Source: Neurospora tetraspora
Taxonomy: Eukaryota; Ascomycota; Sordariomycetes; Sordariales; Sordariaceae
DNA length: 64,000 nt
Assembly: GCF_033439725.1 (NCBI RefSeq)
Contig: NW_026944387.1
Location: 3,596,001 to 3,660,000 of the forward strand
Direction: 5' to 3'
The notes beneath the pieces are model-generated. The model made no database searches and had not been told where the DNA came from. It saw nothing but the letters and a program-made list of their open reading frames with translations. Within the stretch, counting starts at the first letter, position 1. Each line of letters starts with the position of its first letter. Shown here piece by piece: positions 1 to 11,479 of this stretch. The position numbers and the translations under genes are program-made.

Positions 1-1194
1 ATAGCTGAAACTCATTAAAAAGGCAGAAAAAGAACATCAGGACCAAATGTGTACGCTCTTCCACCTCACACGCACCAACGCCATCATTATAGATCACCAC
101 ATCAGTGATTGCCACCATGATCCGTTCGTTTAACTTTTAGATGATTGCATTTCCTCCTGTTCCCGCTGCTGCTTCTGCTCCTGGGTGTTCGCGTCCCCCT
201 GATAGTTCGTTTGCTCTTGTGAGTTCGCTTTGATAATGATGAACCGCCATTCCATTCCAATACCCGTTTAAGATAGGAGGACTACTATTAATAATGAAAG
301 TGCACACACGTGAACGGAAGGTGTGTAAAAGGAATTTGATATGACGCTCATGTACTGATGGGCAACTATACCCTAGCCTCCCTGGCTTTGCTTTGATTTT
401 TCTCCCTGCTTTTATTCGAACGAACTAGAAGGGCAAAATTGAAAGAGGAAAGACGTGGCTGGTGTACGTGAATATCCGATCGACCGATCGAACGCCATCA
501 ATGAGACTAATATGCGAAACAAGAGATTGACATGCTAACGACGAAGAACAAGGAAAAAAAAAAGTACAGAGATATGAAGAGAGAAAACGTTCCGTAGAAA
601 AACCTTTGTGAGAATGGCCGGGCTCCCAACACCTTGAAATGCTGATGATTGATGTGCGATATTCCGCGCAACGCGTGTGTTCCCTGACTCCGTTCGCTTT
701 GTTTCTCCCATTTGCCCTTGTGTGGTTTCCATTTCATATCCCATATACACCTAACAAGTCATCGAAAATGATCATGACCTAAAAGAAAAATTTGCCTGTA
801 GCGTCCAAAGCGACCCAGGCAAGGGTTAGCCTGAGCTTTAGCGTCCGAAGACGAGCAGTGGGTGTCCAGCTGCCCAAGAAATTACTCTTGCGCGCGCTGA
901 ACTTTCCACTGTATTGTTCCTCCCTTTCCGCTGGATTGTTGATGAAGGGGGTTTTTATGGTGAGGGTGCCGCCATGCCGTTGATAGGCTGATTGTACGAA
1001 AGCCAAGCTTAAGTCCATGCTTTCGTAACCGCTGTCGTCGCCGATGTCGTTTATCAATTGCAGCCGCTTAAGGCTATCAACGTGTTTCTCCAGCCCCATA
1101 TCCTTGAGGTAGCGGATATTCTCGAGTCGGTCCAAGTAGGTTACAAACACCAGATACTCGTCTGTGTCGAGGAAGGGGATCCCAGTGTGCATGA
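1..1194. other. 3' flank of fwd-1; no convincing gene
   Basis: Most of this stretch is A/T-moderate sequence without protein-like composition. The one notable reading frame is on the minus strand (779-1198, 139 codons). Its ATG overlaps the fwd-1 stop codon in an ATGA arrangement. It is hydrophilic near its start and has no family I recognise. It most likely lies in the fwd-1 3' untranslated region, so I do not call it a gene. Confidence 0.4.
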
Positions 1195-4100
1195 TCATTC
1201 GCCTTCTGCAAGCAAAAGTTGTTGGACTTCTGCCTCATTGAGGAGCTTACGCTTGCCGAGTTCCTCGGGCGGAGCTCCGTCTCGGACAGCCCCAAAATCA
1301 AGAATCTAAACACATTCGAGTCAGCTCATGTCCGCGTCCGGCGTTATGCCGCTGATAGGGAAATTGGTACATGCCTCGACATAAGTCAAATTGCCACGCT
1401 GCACCGCTGCAACGCACCGCCTTTCGTCAAACTTTACTTGCCAGACCCCGCTAAGATCTGTCAAGAGGTCCTGCATGCATTCGCCTGTTTGAACATCCCA
1501 CATTTTGACGGTTTTCTCACTTCCAGAGATGACTTTTCGGCCATCATGTTGGAAGCACGTGATCGCTCCGGTGTGAGCCATGAGGGTGTGCTTACACTTT
1601 CCAGTCTCGGGGTCCCAGATGCGCAGTGTGCTGTCCGCCGCAGCCGAGACCAACTTTTCGTCACGCAAGTCGAGAAGTCCGACCAGCAAGCTGTGCCCTT
1701 CCAAGGTGTACAAGCATGCACCCGTGTCCAGATCCCAAATCTTGACGAAACTGTCCATAGATCCGGAAATACACCGGTTCCGCTTGTGGTCCAAGACCAC
1801 CGAGTAAACCTTTTGGTTGTGGCCGGACAGAACATGGAGTTGCTGGCCCGTGCTGATGCGCCAGACACGCACGGTGCTATCGTAGCTGCCCGAAACGAGA
1901 ATATCCCCGTGAGCCGAAATGGACCTCACAGAGTGCGCGTGGCCGGAAAGAATACGGACAAAATACGGGCAGTTTTCTTCATTAGCCGCAGGTCCGTTCA
2001 TAATGTAGCGGCGAGAACCCGGCTCTGGAAGGCGCCAAACGCGCAGCTGGCTATCCCTAGAACCGGTAATGATCAAGGGCTTCTCTGGCATCATGACCGG
2101 CTCGCCGTTTTTCACTTCCCCGGTCTCCGTCGGCATGAGGATTTGCAGACAACGGACGGTGGACGTATGTCCATAGAATGTTTGAGTGCAAATACCCTTT
2201 TGGATATCCCAGACACGGACAGACCGATCGGTACTACCCGAAACCAGGGTGTTTCCGACGTATTGGAGAGCCCAGACTCCGCCTTCGTGGCCCTCGAGTT
2301 TCGTACGCAACTTGCCGGTTTTGGTATCGTAGACATGGATCAGCGTGTCGTCACTACCGGTGATGATTTTGTCCTCGTCGAACTGCAGGCATGTTATGAC
2401 ATGTCGAGGGTGCGCCGCAAAGGCAACGTGACTGGGCCTAACCTTCCCGCTGGTCCAGTTTTGGCGAATCATGTAGTGTCTCCTGTACAGAGACTTGTAA
2501 AGGTGAAGCCGACGTAGGCTTGGAAGCCCAATCTGGGGGTCTGGAACGGCCACAGCTGCGGCATTAGCGGCTGACATGGGACCCTCCGACCTGTGTGTCT
2601 GGTGAAACCTTTCTCTGAAGTCCTGGAAGCTGACACGGCGCTTGGATCTTTCAGTGTTCGTGTGGCCTGCGTTACGCTTACGCTTCGAAGACCTTATCTT
2701 GGGGGTAGGGCTGGAGTCAGCCTTATCTGATTTCTCAGACTTGACTGCGGACTTGAACAGTTCCGACTCGCTTGATGTCAGTCTGGAATGCTGGCTCAGG
2801 TCGACCTCGCCTTCCAACGCGCCAACGGGATCCTGCCAGCCCCACCCTTGAGCGATGGCCTTTTGAAGTTCGCCAGGAGCAAGTTGAAAGCCATCCCGAT
2901 CAAACAGCTCCTTCCAACCTGTCTCGTTGCTATCCACGATATTGCGCCACTGTTTTGATACTTGTGCTGCCCGGCAAAGATCGCGGTGATCCAGGTAGGA
3001 GAGAATATGGAGACTGAGTTCGGTGGGAAGACGTCGGAAGAAATCACACTTCAAGGCTGGGTTGACAACATCAGCAACCGCCTGAAGAGTCTTCCTGGGG
3101 CACCGACGCAAAAGTTGATATATCATCCAAGACTTCATTTGGGGAGTCATCGCATCAAAGCTGTCGATCATGATGTCGGGCTTCATCAGGGCATGCTGAT
3201 AGGCTCCGTCGAGCTGAGACGGGGAGATGGTAGGATCACACTGAGCTGGTGATAGAGCAAGCGAGTCATCGACCATCTCAGCGTCCGCATCGCCGGTTCT
3301 TTGAGTCCCGTCTAGCCACTGACTCGGGCCGCCACGGCCAAAAGCATTAGTAGAGGCTGTGACCTCGTCATCGGCACCCTCGTCATCCGAAGGAACTAGC
3401 TGTAGCTGAGCCGCAGCAAGCGTAGGCGATAGGCGCGGACTAGGCAAACTGGCGTCTTGTGCAGCTACTGCACTAATGGCGTGGCTCGCGTGCAGTCCCC
3501 TAACCGTTTGTTGAAGAGGCTCATCATAATCGGCAGCGGGCTGAAGTTCGGCGTCCGTAACGGGGGGCGTGGCAACCGCGCTGAAGACGGTCTGAGTCTC
3601 GCTTCCAGCCTGGCTCTCTGCGTCATCATAAGCGGTTGACTGGCTTGTCTCAGCTTCCGTGGTGTTTGGAAGATGAAGCGGCGGGGCATCATGATCAAAG
3701 TCACCGCTAACCCTTTCCGCCTCATCAGGTGTTGCCAAATAATCTGTATCCATCCGGGGAGAGCGTTGAAAGCGTTGTCCTTTTGCTAGTGCACGACGAA
3801 AAAGCTCATTAGAGTCGGAAATAAACATGGCAGGTCCCCCCATGATTCTCGGCAAAGGGCTGTTGTTGAGAGACTCGAACCGACTGCTAGATCTTCGAGG
3901 CCGTTTGGGCTGCGGGCGTCGCTGGATAAACGAAGGGGTAAAAGAACCACCACTCTCGACTGCTGGCTCCTCGGTGTAGTCGACATTTTCTAACCGATGC
4001 TGAGAGGAGTTTCCATCGGCTCCCGAGCCGCCAAGCGAAGACCATATTTGACTATTGTTTTGAGATCCCTCAGGAATAGTATATGTGGACGAGAAAATTT

Positions 4101-4410
4101 TCAGGAACATGGGCGTCGGGTGTGCAGCGAGCGGGTATTCTTTGGGGTCGAGCATTTGTGGTTCTGGGATCGGGATGGGAGAATACGTTTTTTTTGTAGT
4201 CGTTGTAGTCGTGATCGTCTTCGTCTCTATGTATTGCTGGGAAAGCCTGAGGGCACGCGTTTTCGGACCATCTTCTTCCGCCCACGTCATCGAGACCCGC
4301 TGCTTCGATCGTTGTGGGCGATCCGCGATGGTCTTTTGGGTAGGTGTAGGAGAACTCATGTCTGCAGGTAGAAGTGTTGTCGGTCGCGGGCCATCAAACC
4401 CGAAAGGCAT
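1195..4410 (-). CDS. fwd-1: F-box/WD40 protein FWD-1 (Cdc4/beta-TrCP type)
   Basis: Substrate receptor of an SCF ubiquitin ligase; in Neurospora FWD-1 binds phosphorylated FREQUENCY and drives its degradation in the circadian clock. Model: exons 4410-1375 and 1305-1195, about 1048 aa. The frame is open upstream to 4431, but the first ATG is at 4410 (start MPFGFDG). Residues 1 to about 410 are polar and low-complexity. A D-domain-like helix precedes the F-box (about 455-500, with LPTELSLHILSYLD). Seven or so WD40 repeats fill about 655-1010 (repeated GSxDxxxxVWD). The last exon encodes the conserved tail beginning ILDFGAVRDGAPPEELGK. Without that splice the protein would end early at 1321 in an unrelated tail. 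The intron (1306-1374) has a GC donor (gcatgt), a ctgac branch site and a tttag acceptor. Family is certain; orthology to FWD-1 is inferred from remembered C-terminal sequence and similar length (Neurospora about 1010 aa). Confidence 0.88.
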
Positions 4411-7400
4411 CGTTTGTCGACGTCGCGCCAACGTGAGTTGTCAAAAGGAGTCGATCGAACGACGAACGGAAAAGTTGATTATCGGCCGGTAAAAAAAGCG
4501 AAGTCCGGGGTGCGCTAAATAGGCTGAGGTTGAGGACCCTGAGGGGCACAAAGATGATTCCTGTTCAACAAGGTGAATGCCTGATTCGGACTGTATCGGT
4601 GATGCTGGTCGTGGGCTTCCAACGCGTTCCAAGTCGCGGCTGCGTGGGTGGTCGCCACACGCGTGTTGTCCGTGATAATATCCCCCTTACGCGATGGCAA
4701 GCAAGTAGATCTTAAAGTGTTGAAGGCCACGAAGGCATGGCGTGCCGCAACCGACGTGTAGGTAGGGTTGAAATTGACGTTGACAGGAAAGGGTCTGTTC
4801 GCGCGTGTCTGTGTCGGGTCGGGTCGAAGTTTAAGTGGTTGTGCAGCGCAGCCCTGTCGAGTTAAAAGAGGAAGGGCAAGGGGAGAAATGGCGTGGGCCG
4901 GACTGGATGTTTGGAATTTGAAATGCGTTCGAGTCCCTGGCAAAGGGAAGGAAGAGGTCGGCGGAATGACCAAGCGAGTTTTTGATAGAGTTTGGGACGG
5001 AGGCAGCGGACGGGATGGATGCCTGGGGAACGGGGGGACGGGGCGCTGAAGCGGCGGCAGGGGCGAAAGGCGAACAACAAGTAGGTTGGAGCCTGGAGTG
5101 TTTAAGTGTGTTGGCTCGAGGTTGGACGGGCACAAAGTTCTGTCAGAAGTAGACTCCGGGACTGAACTCAGGACTGCCTGGTGGACGGGAGGACGGGGAA
5201 ACGGGGATGACAGCAGAGGCACGGGCAGTGGAGGCGGGATTCTGATCTGGGTTTATGGCCGATTTATGTCGAATTTGCCAGGTGGGATCGTTGGATTCCG
5301 GTAGCTCGGTGGCTTTGAATGGGGGGTATTGAGTTGGGAACGTGACCACCGTGCGGTACATTTTAAATGCTGGGAGGGAAGTGACAACGGATCGGTCCAG
5401 GTGCGATCGGGAGGGCAGCGAGGGCAGGTACCACACGATTTACAGCGATATCCTAGGGTGGAGTGGGACTGAAGGCTGTTCGAGCGAACCTGGGGCTGGA
5501 CAGGGGCAGTAGCGTGACTGCTGATAAAGTCAACTGCTGAAAAAGTCAAGAAAAAGGTTGGAGATCGAAAGGAAGACTGTCACTCTTGCCAAATATTTAT
5601 ATTTTACAGCACCTTCAACACGGGCAGGGTGATGTAGTAGCCAAACCGGATCCGACTTATTATGTACGAGACGATACGAAGATGCACTTGGTTGAATACC
5701 TATAAACATGCACATACGCAAGTGGGAATTCGCCCCAGGGCATATGAACTGCGCGGATATGTCGGTGTTGGTGACTTCATCCAGTGCAGCCAAGAGATGG
5801 GACTGAGTCTGACAAGCCAGTGCTGACAAGCACTCACAAGTCCGCAGTTGCTGGGTGTGATAATTCGATCAGTGAGTGGGAGATGGAAGACCAATACAGA
5901 GAAAGACACACGATATATTACCCTGTTGTTGACAGAAAGGGCAGGAGTCGGAGATAAACTGTCCGGTTCTTCCACCTGTCCTCCTTTTTTTGTGCATAGG
6001 TCCTTACATGGTCTGCGCCTTCCGTCTGCATGACTGTATGTATGTATATCGTACCTGCCTCTACTCCTCTACTGTCTACCTCCGGAGTCTACTTGAGTAT
6101 GTAAACCTATCGCAATCATCGTTTCATTTATTCTTCGGCTTCCTTCAGTTCTGGGGCGGTTTATGCTGATGTGATGCGCAGTGGAAGAACATGCTGCATA
6201 TCAGGTCTTGCATGTCAGGTCTTGCATGTCAGGTCTTGCATGTCAGGTCTCGCATGCCATCTGGCGACAGCTGCATCCATCCCGATCGCTGCGACCAGGG
6301 TGTGGACCACTGAACTTGCAGTTCTTTTGATTTCTTGAAGTTCTTGGTCACTCGACCTTTGTTTGCCTGCCTTGAATGGTTGTCCGGCAGGCAACGATGC
6401 ACCACTCGCACCCCCTCGATGTTGGATTGCTCTCAGAGACACGAGGTTGGCAGAGTGAATCCTTAAATGTCCCGCATCCATGCCCTCGTCTCCAGCACGA
6501 GTAGTGTATACTTTTTTGACGAGCAACAGTCCTGCTGCCATCGCGATCCAGCCAACGTCAGTGATGAACCACCACAACCTAGCCGCTGGCTGGCATGAGC
6601 GGAGCCATCTTCTTTCGATAGTTCTGCTGTTATCCAGGCCACGACACATCACGATACGTCACTGAGTCCAAGCCCTTTTGTCCATGTCATCCTTGGACTG
6701 ACCGACTTGTTCGATGGAGTTCCTAGAATACAGATCATCACCTTCGTCGACCTGGATGACAGCGTGCACATAGACCTTGGCATGCTTTGTCAATCTGCCA
6801 GCAACAACTTGAACTTGGACTCGGCCCGGTGACACTTTCACAGTCCAACTATCCAACTCCAGTCAGGCCATCATTTCAGGGGCAGCCAAATGCACACCCA
6901 TCAGCCACAGATTGTCATCACCACTCAGCCTTAACTCCTGGACTCTGGAGACGAACGGATTTATCGACGGCTTTGGTGTGGGTCACTCGGGCCCCCTTTT
7001 GCCGACCTGCCCCTTCGTGGTGTCGATTATCTCACTTACAGTCTTGGCGCTTTCTTCTTCCTCGTCTCGCCGAGTCCCAGGTACTCCAGATTCTGTCGAA
7101 CCAGAGGTAATTCGAGCAATATCAACTCTGCGATAACGGCAACGACTCTACGAAACGCCGTGCGCTCAAAAGGGGAGTTTTCGCTCTGTTTTGCCTCAAA
7201 TCTCATTGCGGCGGCTTCAATGCGGCGTTTTGAAGTTCAAGTTGGAGAATGAAGTTGTATCTGGTTTTAAAGTTTGCACGGACCGCTTTTGCCCAGACTT
7301 GTAAGCGGTATAAGCGCCTCACCTTTTGCTAACCTGCCGCTTCGCTTCTTCCTTGCTTTTGCCAGCTGGATGACATCCTGGCAACCAGGTTTTCTGTTGG

Positions 7401-8779
7401 TTCAAGCGCCCGACCGACTTCCCAAACTGAAGAGTCCAGTTTGCACACGCTCGACTCGACGTGTTTGCTTAAAATGTATGTATGCCCGATCACCATGATT
7501 TACCACCTATGGGTGCATTATCAGCGGTGACGCAGCAAGAAGCCTCAAGACCTTGGTGACGAGTCCGAGGCTGTTGGAGGTCTTGGGGGCAGCTACCCGT
7601 GCCTTTCCATGTGCGCATCGAACAACACTCGTAAGTCTAGTACAGGAACAGTGCTGTATCAATACAGTAGAACCACAACGCTGCGAGGCCTTGGCATTGA
7701 AAAACCAGCTTTCGATACACGCAGAAATTCATGTCCGGAGACGAGAGGCTGTGGCATCGGACAATCCGGGTTGCGTCGCTCTAACAAACACCTGGGTGGG
7801 CGACGAGTAGGGGAATATAAATCTGGCCCTTTCTAGGCTTGGGAGTCATTCCCTGTATTCTTCTTGCAACCACACGTCTGAACCACAACTTGGAATCATG
7901 GCTTTGTTCGTCGAACAATTGTTGCACTACTTGTTCTTTTTTGGAACGCCCTGCGGAGAATGCCAAATTACGGAGGTCTCGGTCAACCGAGAGATATCAG
8001 ATCCGAACGGAGGATCAACCCGTCCAAGACTTCCAACGAATATGCCGAGCTGGGGTATATGATGTGATCCTCTTGCCCAAATCACCATTCTAGGAATTAT
8101 TGAAATGCTGCAGCCATCCATTTTCGCTGGCCATGTCACGGAGTGTCGAGGGTTAATGGGTGTTTCTACTTCCAAAACTTCCGAGTGTCTGAAGATAAAC
8201 TCGCAATTATCTCTAACCCGACTTCGAGTTGTAATTCTTCCTTCTCCAAATGAACTTGCTAATACAGACATGGACATAGGACGGACTGCGAGAGGATAAA
8301 GTACGGGAGGCTGGATATGTTACTGAACGAATGTGGCGTTGAACATTGGCATACAACACTCGCGGTAGATTTACATCCACAGAAAACAATATCACACTCA
8401 TACTCAAGCTCGGTGTCGCGATGGCTTCACAGTTCATTTATCGGTCGTATAACAGAAGTGATGGACATCGGATGGCTGCACACAGGCCGTGTTGAGATCG
8501 AGTGCACTGGAGAGCTCCTTCCATTATTGCTCTCCTCATTTCCTGTGCACCATTCGCACCTTCCAACCCCCAATCTCAAATATCCCCCCACCGCTTTCCC
8601 TGTGCTCTTTCCAACACGAAGTGACTCGCTGAAATTCCAAGCAATCTCGCACAAATGTTTTCTCCTTTCCCTTCTCTCGAAGCCATCATGACCGAGATCA
8701 CACATCCCTCAATTCCTGAGACCCCTTGATCGACCATCGGCGACGTTTCTTGATCGTGTAACTCTGTTATCATTTCGAC
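4411..8779. other. Long gene-free stretch upstream of fwd-1
   Basis: About 4.4 kb lie between the divergently transcribed fwd-1 and the HORMA gene. Every reading frame here is short, proline/serine-rich or starts without an ATG, and none has a recognisable motif. The part next to fwd-1 (4.4-5.6 kb) is G-rich on the plus strand, as expected for a pyrimidine-rich 5' leader read from the minus strand. A 14-bp tandem repeat sits at 6201. It probably holds the promoters and long 5' leaders of both flanking genes; a non-coding RNA cannot be excluded. Confidence 0.5.
6201..6256. repeat. 14-bp tandem repeat, four copies
   Basis: Unit TCAGGTCTTGCATG is repeated four times head to tail without gaps. 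The last copy differs at one base. It lies in the middle of the gene-free stretch between fwd-1 and the HORMA gene. Confidence 0.9.
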
Positions 8780-10998
8780 ATGCCGAATCCCAAGACGTAT
8801 GGAGCTCGTGGATCGTGGAAGCGCGACTTCCAGCTGTGCAAGACAGTGTTTGTGGCTGCCGTGAGTGCCGTCCTCTTCCTTGTCCACTGCGCCAGAAAAC
8901 TTGACCTCTTGATATGTTGCGGCAACTAAGACCCTTTATAGATCAGCCAGATACTATATGCTCGGTATGAACTATTGCCGACTTCGGTCGTGGCTTCATG
9001 CAATCTTCCGCTTCGTGGAATTACTGACCATTTTCAGACGCGCTTTCCCACCGAACTTCTTCCATGTCTTACCCCTGAGTGACATTGTCTCAAAGACGTT
9101 TGAAGAAGCCATGGCCTCAAGATCAGGCATACCGACTTTCGACGGAGAAATCTTGAGGGAACAATCGACCACCGTATTCCTGCACCAGGACGTCGACTAC
9201 TCTCTCACTCGCTTCTTGGACATCCTGGTTAGGACCAGTCACCTTCCACACCCACCTCATCTACGGTATCACTAACCTTGTGCTGGACTAGACTAACGAC
9301 ATATTTCCCGTACTCGAAACCGAACATTTGGTCAAATTCCGTATCAGCTTCTTGAGATCAACAACTTGGGATGAAGACTGCTTGATCGAGTTCTACACTT
9401 TGGTGTTCAGGTACCCCCCTGATGGAAAATGTGGAATCGATATCTGGAGAGCAGGCGTCGGGGAGTATCACATATCCGACAGCAACTTCAAGCTCTGGAA
9501 TCTGGGTGACTATCTGAGCCGGCTTCCCTCTCTCGATGGTACGTAGTACAGCTATCATTGCGCACCCAACCCAGCTGCAGTATACGCCGCATGCATCCCA
9601 GACACTGGGCACTCTTGGCTACCCTACAAACGGCAAAACCCGGTATCAAGATTGCAACTGACTTGCTTTTTACAGGACCTCTGTATTGGGCTATGGCCTT
9701 CCACGCAAACGAACTCCCAGATATTCCCACCATTGGTGTCTGGAAATTCAACCGTACCGAGTTCGACGAGGCAAATCTCAAGCTTCAGCAGAAAGAGGGA
9801 TACCGCTATGACCTGATCGCCAAGCTGGAGTATGCAAACCCTTTCAGTTCTATTGTTCCCTGCGCTAACCATCGGATAGGATAGAACCACTTCGACCAGA
9901 TGCTCAACTAATCGAGAGCGTACCTGTCGCTCCTGTCAGTCAGAGCACTAACAACCATAAGCCGGCTTCACCCTCTCCGCAACTTGACACTACACCCCAG
10001 GAGCTTGAAGCCCCAAAGCCCAAGAAACAGGCAAACACCAAACGCAAAGCGGTCCAAGAACCATTGCGGGCCATCAACACACGGCAGAGAACATTGCGAG
10101 CCCAAGAAACAGAAAAGGTGAACCAGCCACCAAAAGCAAAAGAGACCAAAGATGGACACAAAGCTTCCCCAGTTCAGAACCAAGGGTCACAAGGCAAAGC
10201 CACAGCAAAGGCTACTCAAAAGAAGGCAACCCGGCCAAGCGCAAAGAAGTCGAACGTGAAAGCGAAACAAGTGACAAAGACGGCACAAAAGCCAGCCTCA
10301 ACACTGAAGCAGGCCCCAACCCCAAGACCTCCCAGCACTCAAAAGAGAAAGCCAAAGCGTCCCTTGGTAAGTCAAGCAAAGATCCCGTGACCAAAGGTCC
10401 AGAGACATGGACCGTGGCTAATGTCGTGCAGCAAATCTACGAAGACGTGACATCCAATCTGCCTGAAACCCAAGAGGTTGTACGCGAGAGTCAGACACAG
10501 CAAAGTCAACTGTCCCGAACGAGAAGCAGCAAGAGACTTGCAGCAAATGACGGCGGTCCGGTAGGAGGCAATGTCTCGAACACGAGGGCCAAAAGGGCGA
10601 AAGTCGCTGCTCCTTCTCCTCCTCCTCCCGCACGTATGCCTTCCACACCGGACGCCCAAGCTGTGTCCGACTTCCTGGACAGCATCGATGAGAATCATCT
10701 TCTGGATACTCCCCCGGATGCGCAGCGAGGTCCTCCGTCCTTCACTGTTACACCCGCCTTCCTGCGACCAGATCCGGCCCCAGAAGAAATGGAGAACGCG
10801 ACTCCCGGTGACGAACACATCGGCGATAGCTTGGTGGATGACCCCAACAACAGATATCCGCCAACCGACATGTCGTTTGATTTCCAGCCGCTGCAGACGT
10901 CGCAGACAGAGAAGATGTTTCCGGGGATTCTTGACAGTGAGGATGAGGACAGCCCGATTGTGAGGCTCATCAGCAGACGACAGAGTGGCCTCGCCTGA
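8780..10998 (+). CDS. HORMA-domain protein (Hop1-like)
   Basis: HORMA proteins act in meiotic chromosome axes (Hop1), the spindle checkpoint (Mad2) and translesion repair (Rev7). Model of seven exons: 8780-8860, 8942-8964, 9038-9227, 9292-9542, 9602-9829, 9880-10366, 10432-10998; it closes in frame at 608 aa. The HORMA fold spans about residues 15-245: an N-terminal helix ending ISQILYARRAFPPNFF, then FLDIL, then the strand FYTLVFRYPPDGKCGIDI, then GVWKFNRTEF. The remainder is disordered and basic (KPKKQ, KRKAV, KRKPKRP runs), ending in an acidic patch LDSEDEDSP. There is no PHD or HSR module as in yeast Hop1. The donor of intron 4 is uncertain: 9539 has the better consensus, but only 9543 keeps frame. 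Meiotic role is inference; the fold assignment rests on motif resemblance by eye. Confidence 0.75.
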
Positions 10999-11479
10999 GG
11001 ATATGGAGAACGAGCCTAGTCGTTTCCTGATAGGTGGTACTGATGATGAGAAAGTATATATCGCTAGAAAGCCTGTTGTGTTTCAGGCTTGCATGATCTC
11101 GAGGTAGGGGCTATTGTGTAGATGGGTCAAAACGAAGCTAAAATGTGTTGTAGTTACTGGCGGTGTCTGCTATCAGTCCGAAATCTTGTACGTATCTAAC
11201 GGGCCCGAGATTCCAAAGGGTAAGAAACGCAGAATGTTACCCATCACGTTTGAACTTTTCTCTGGCCATGGTAAGTGTGCTGCGACCTGACTATCTGTGA
11301 TGTAGCTACTCGGCGTTTGCCGCAACGAGATACAGTAAGTCTGGTGGTAGAGCCATAACTTGGCTTTTGCATTAGTTCTTTTTGATTAAGTTTAAAGCGG
11401 CCTCGGCTTCAGTGGTATCTCGTCATCCATCCATGCATCCTTTCGCGTCAGATCTTTTGACTCCTGCACTTTCATCACT
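10999..11479. other. Convergent intergenic spacer
   Basis: This is the 3'-to-3' spacer between the HORMA gene (plus) and the GMPPA gene (minus). I see no open frame or repeat; it should hold both polyadenylation regions. Confidence 0.6.

Noticed and set aside
1219-2517. 432-codon plus-strand open frame
   Set aside because: It is the antisense shadow of the fwd-1 WD40 coding region, kept open by codon bias; it has no protein family signal and no ATG of its own context.
4515-5222. 235-codon minus frame rich in Pro, Ser and Leu
   Set aside because: Composition is that of a pyrimidine-rich fungal leader; no motif, and it lies directly upstream of fwd-1 on the same strand.
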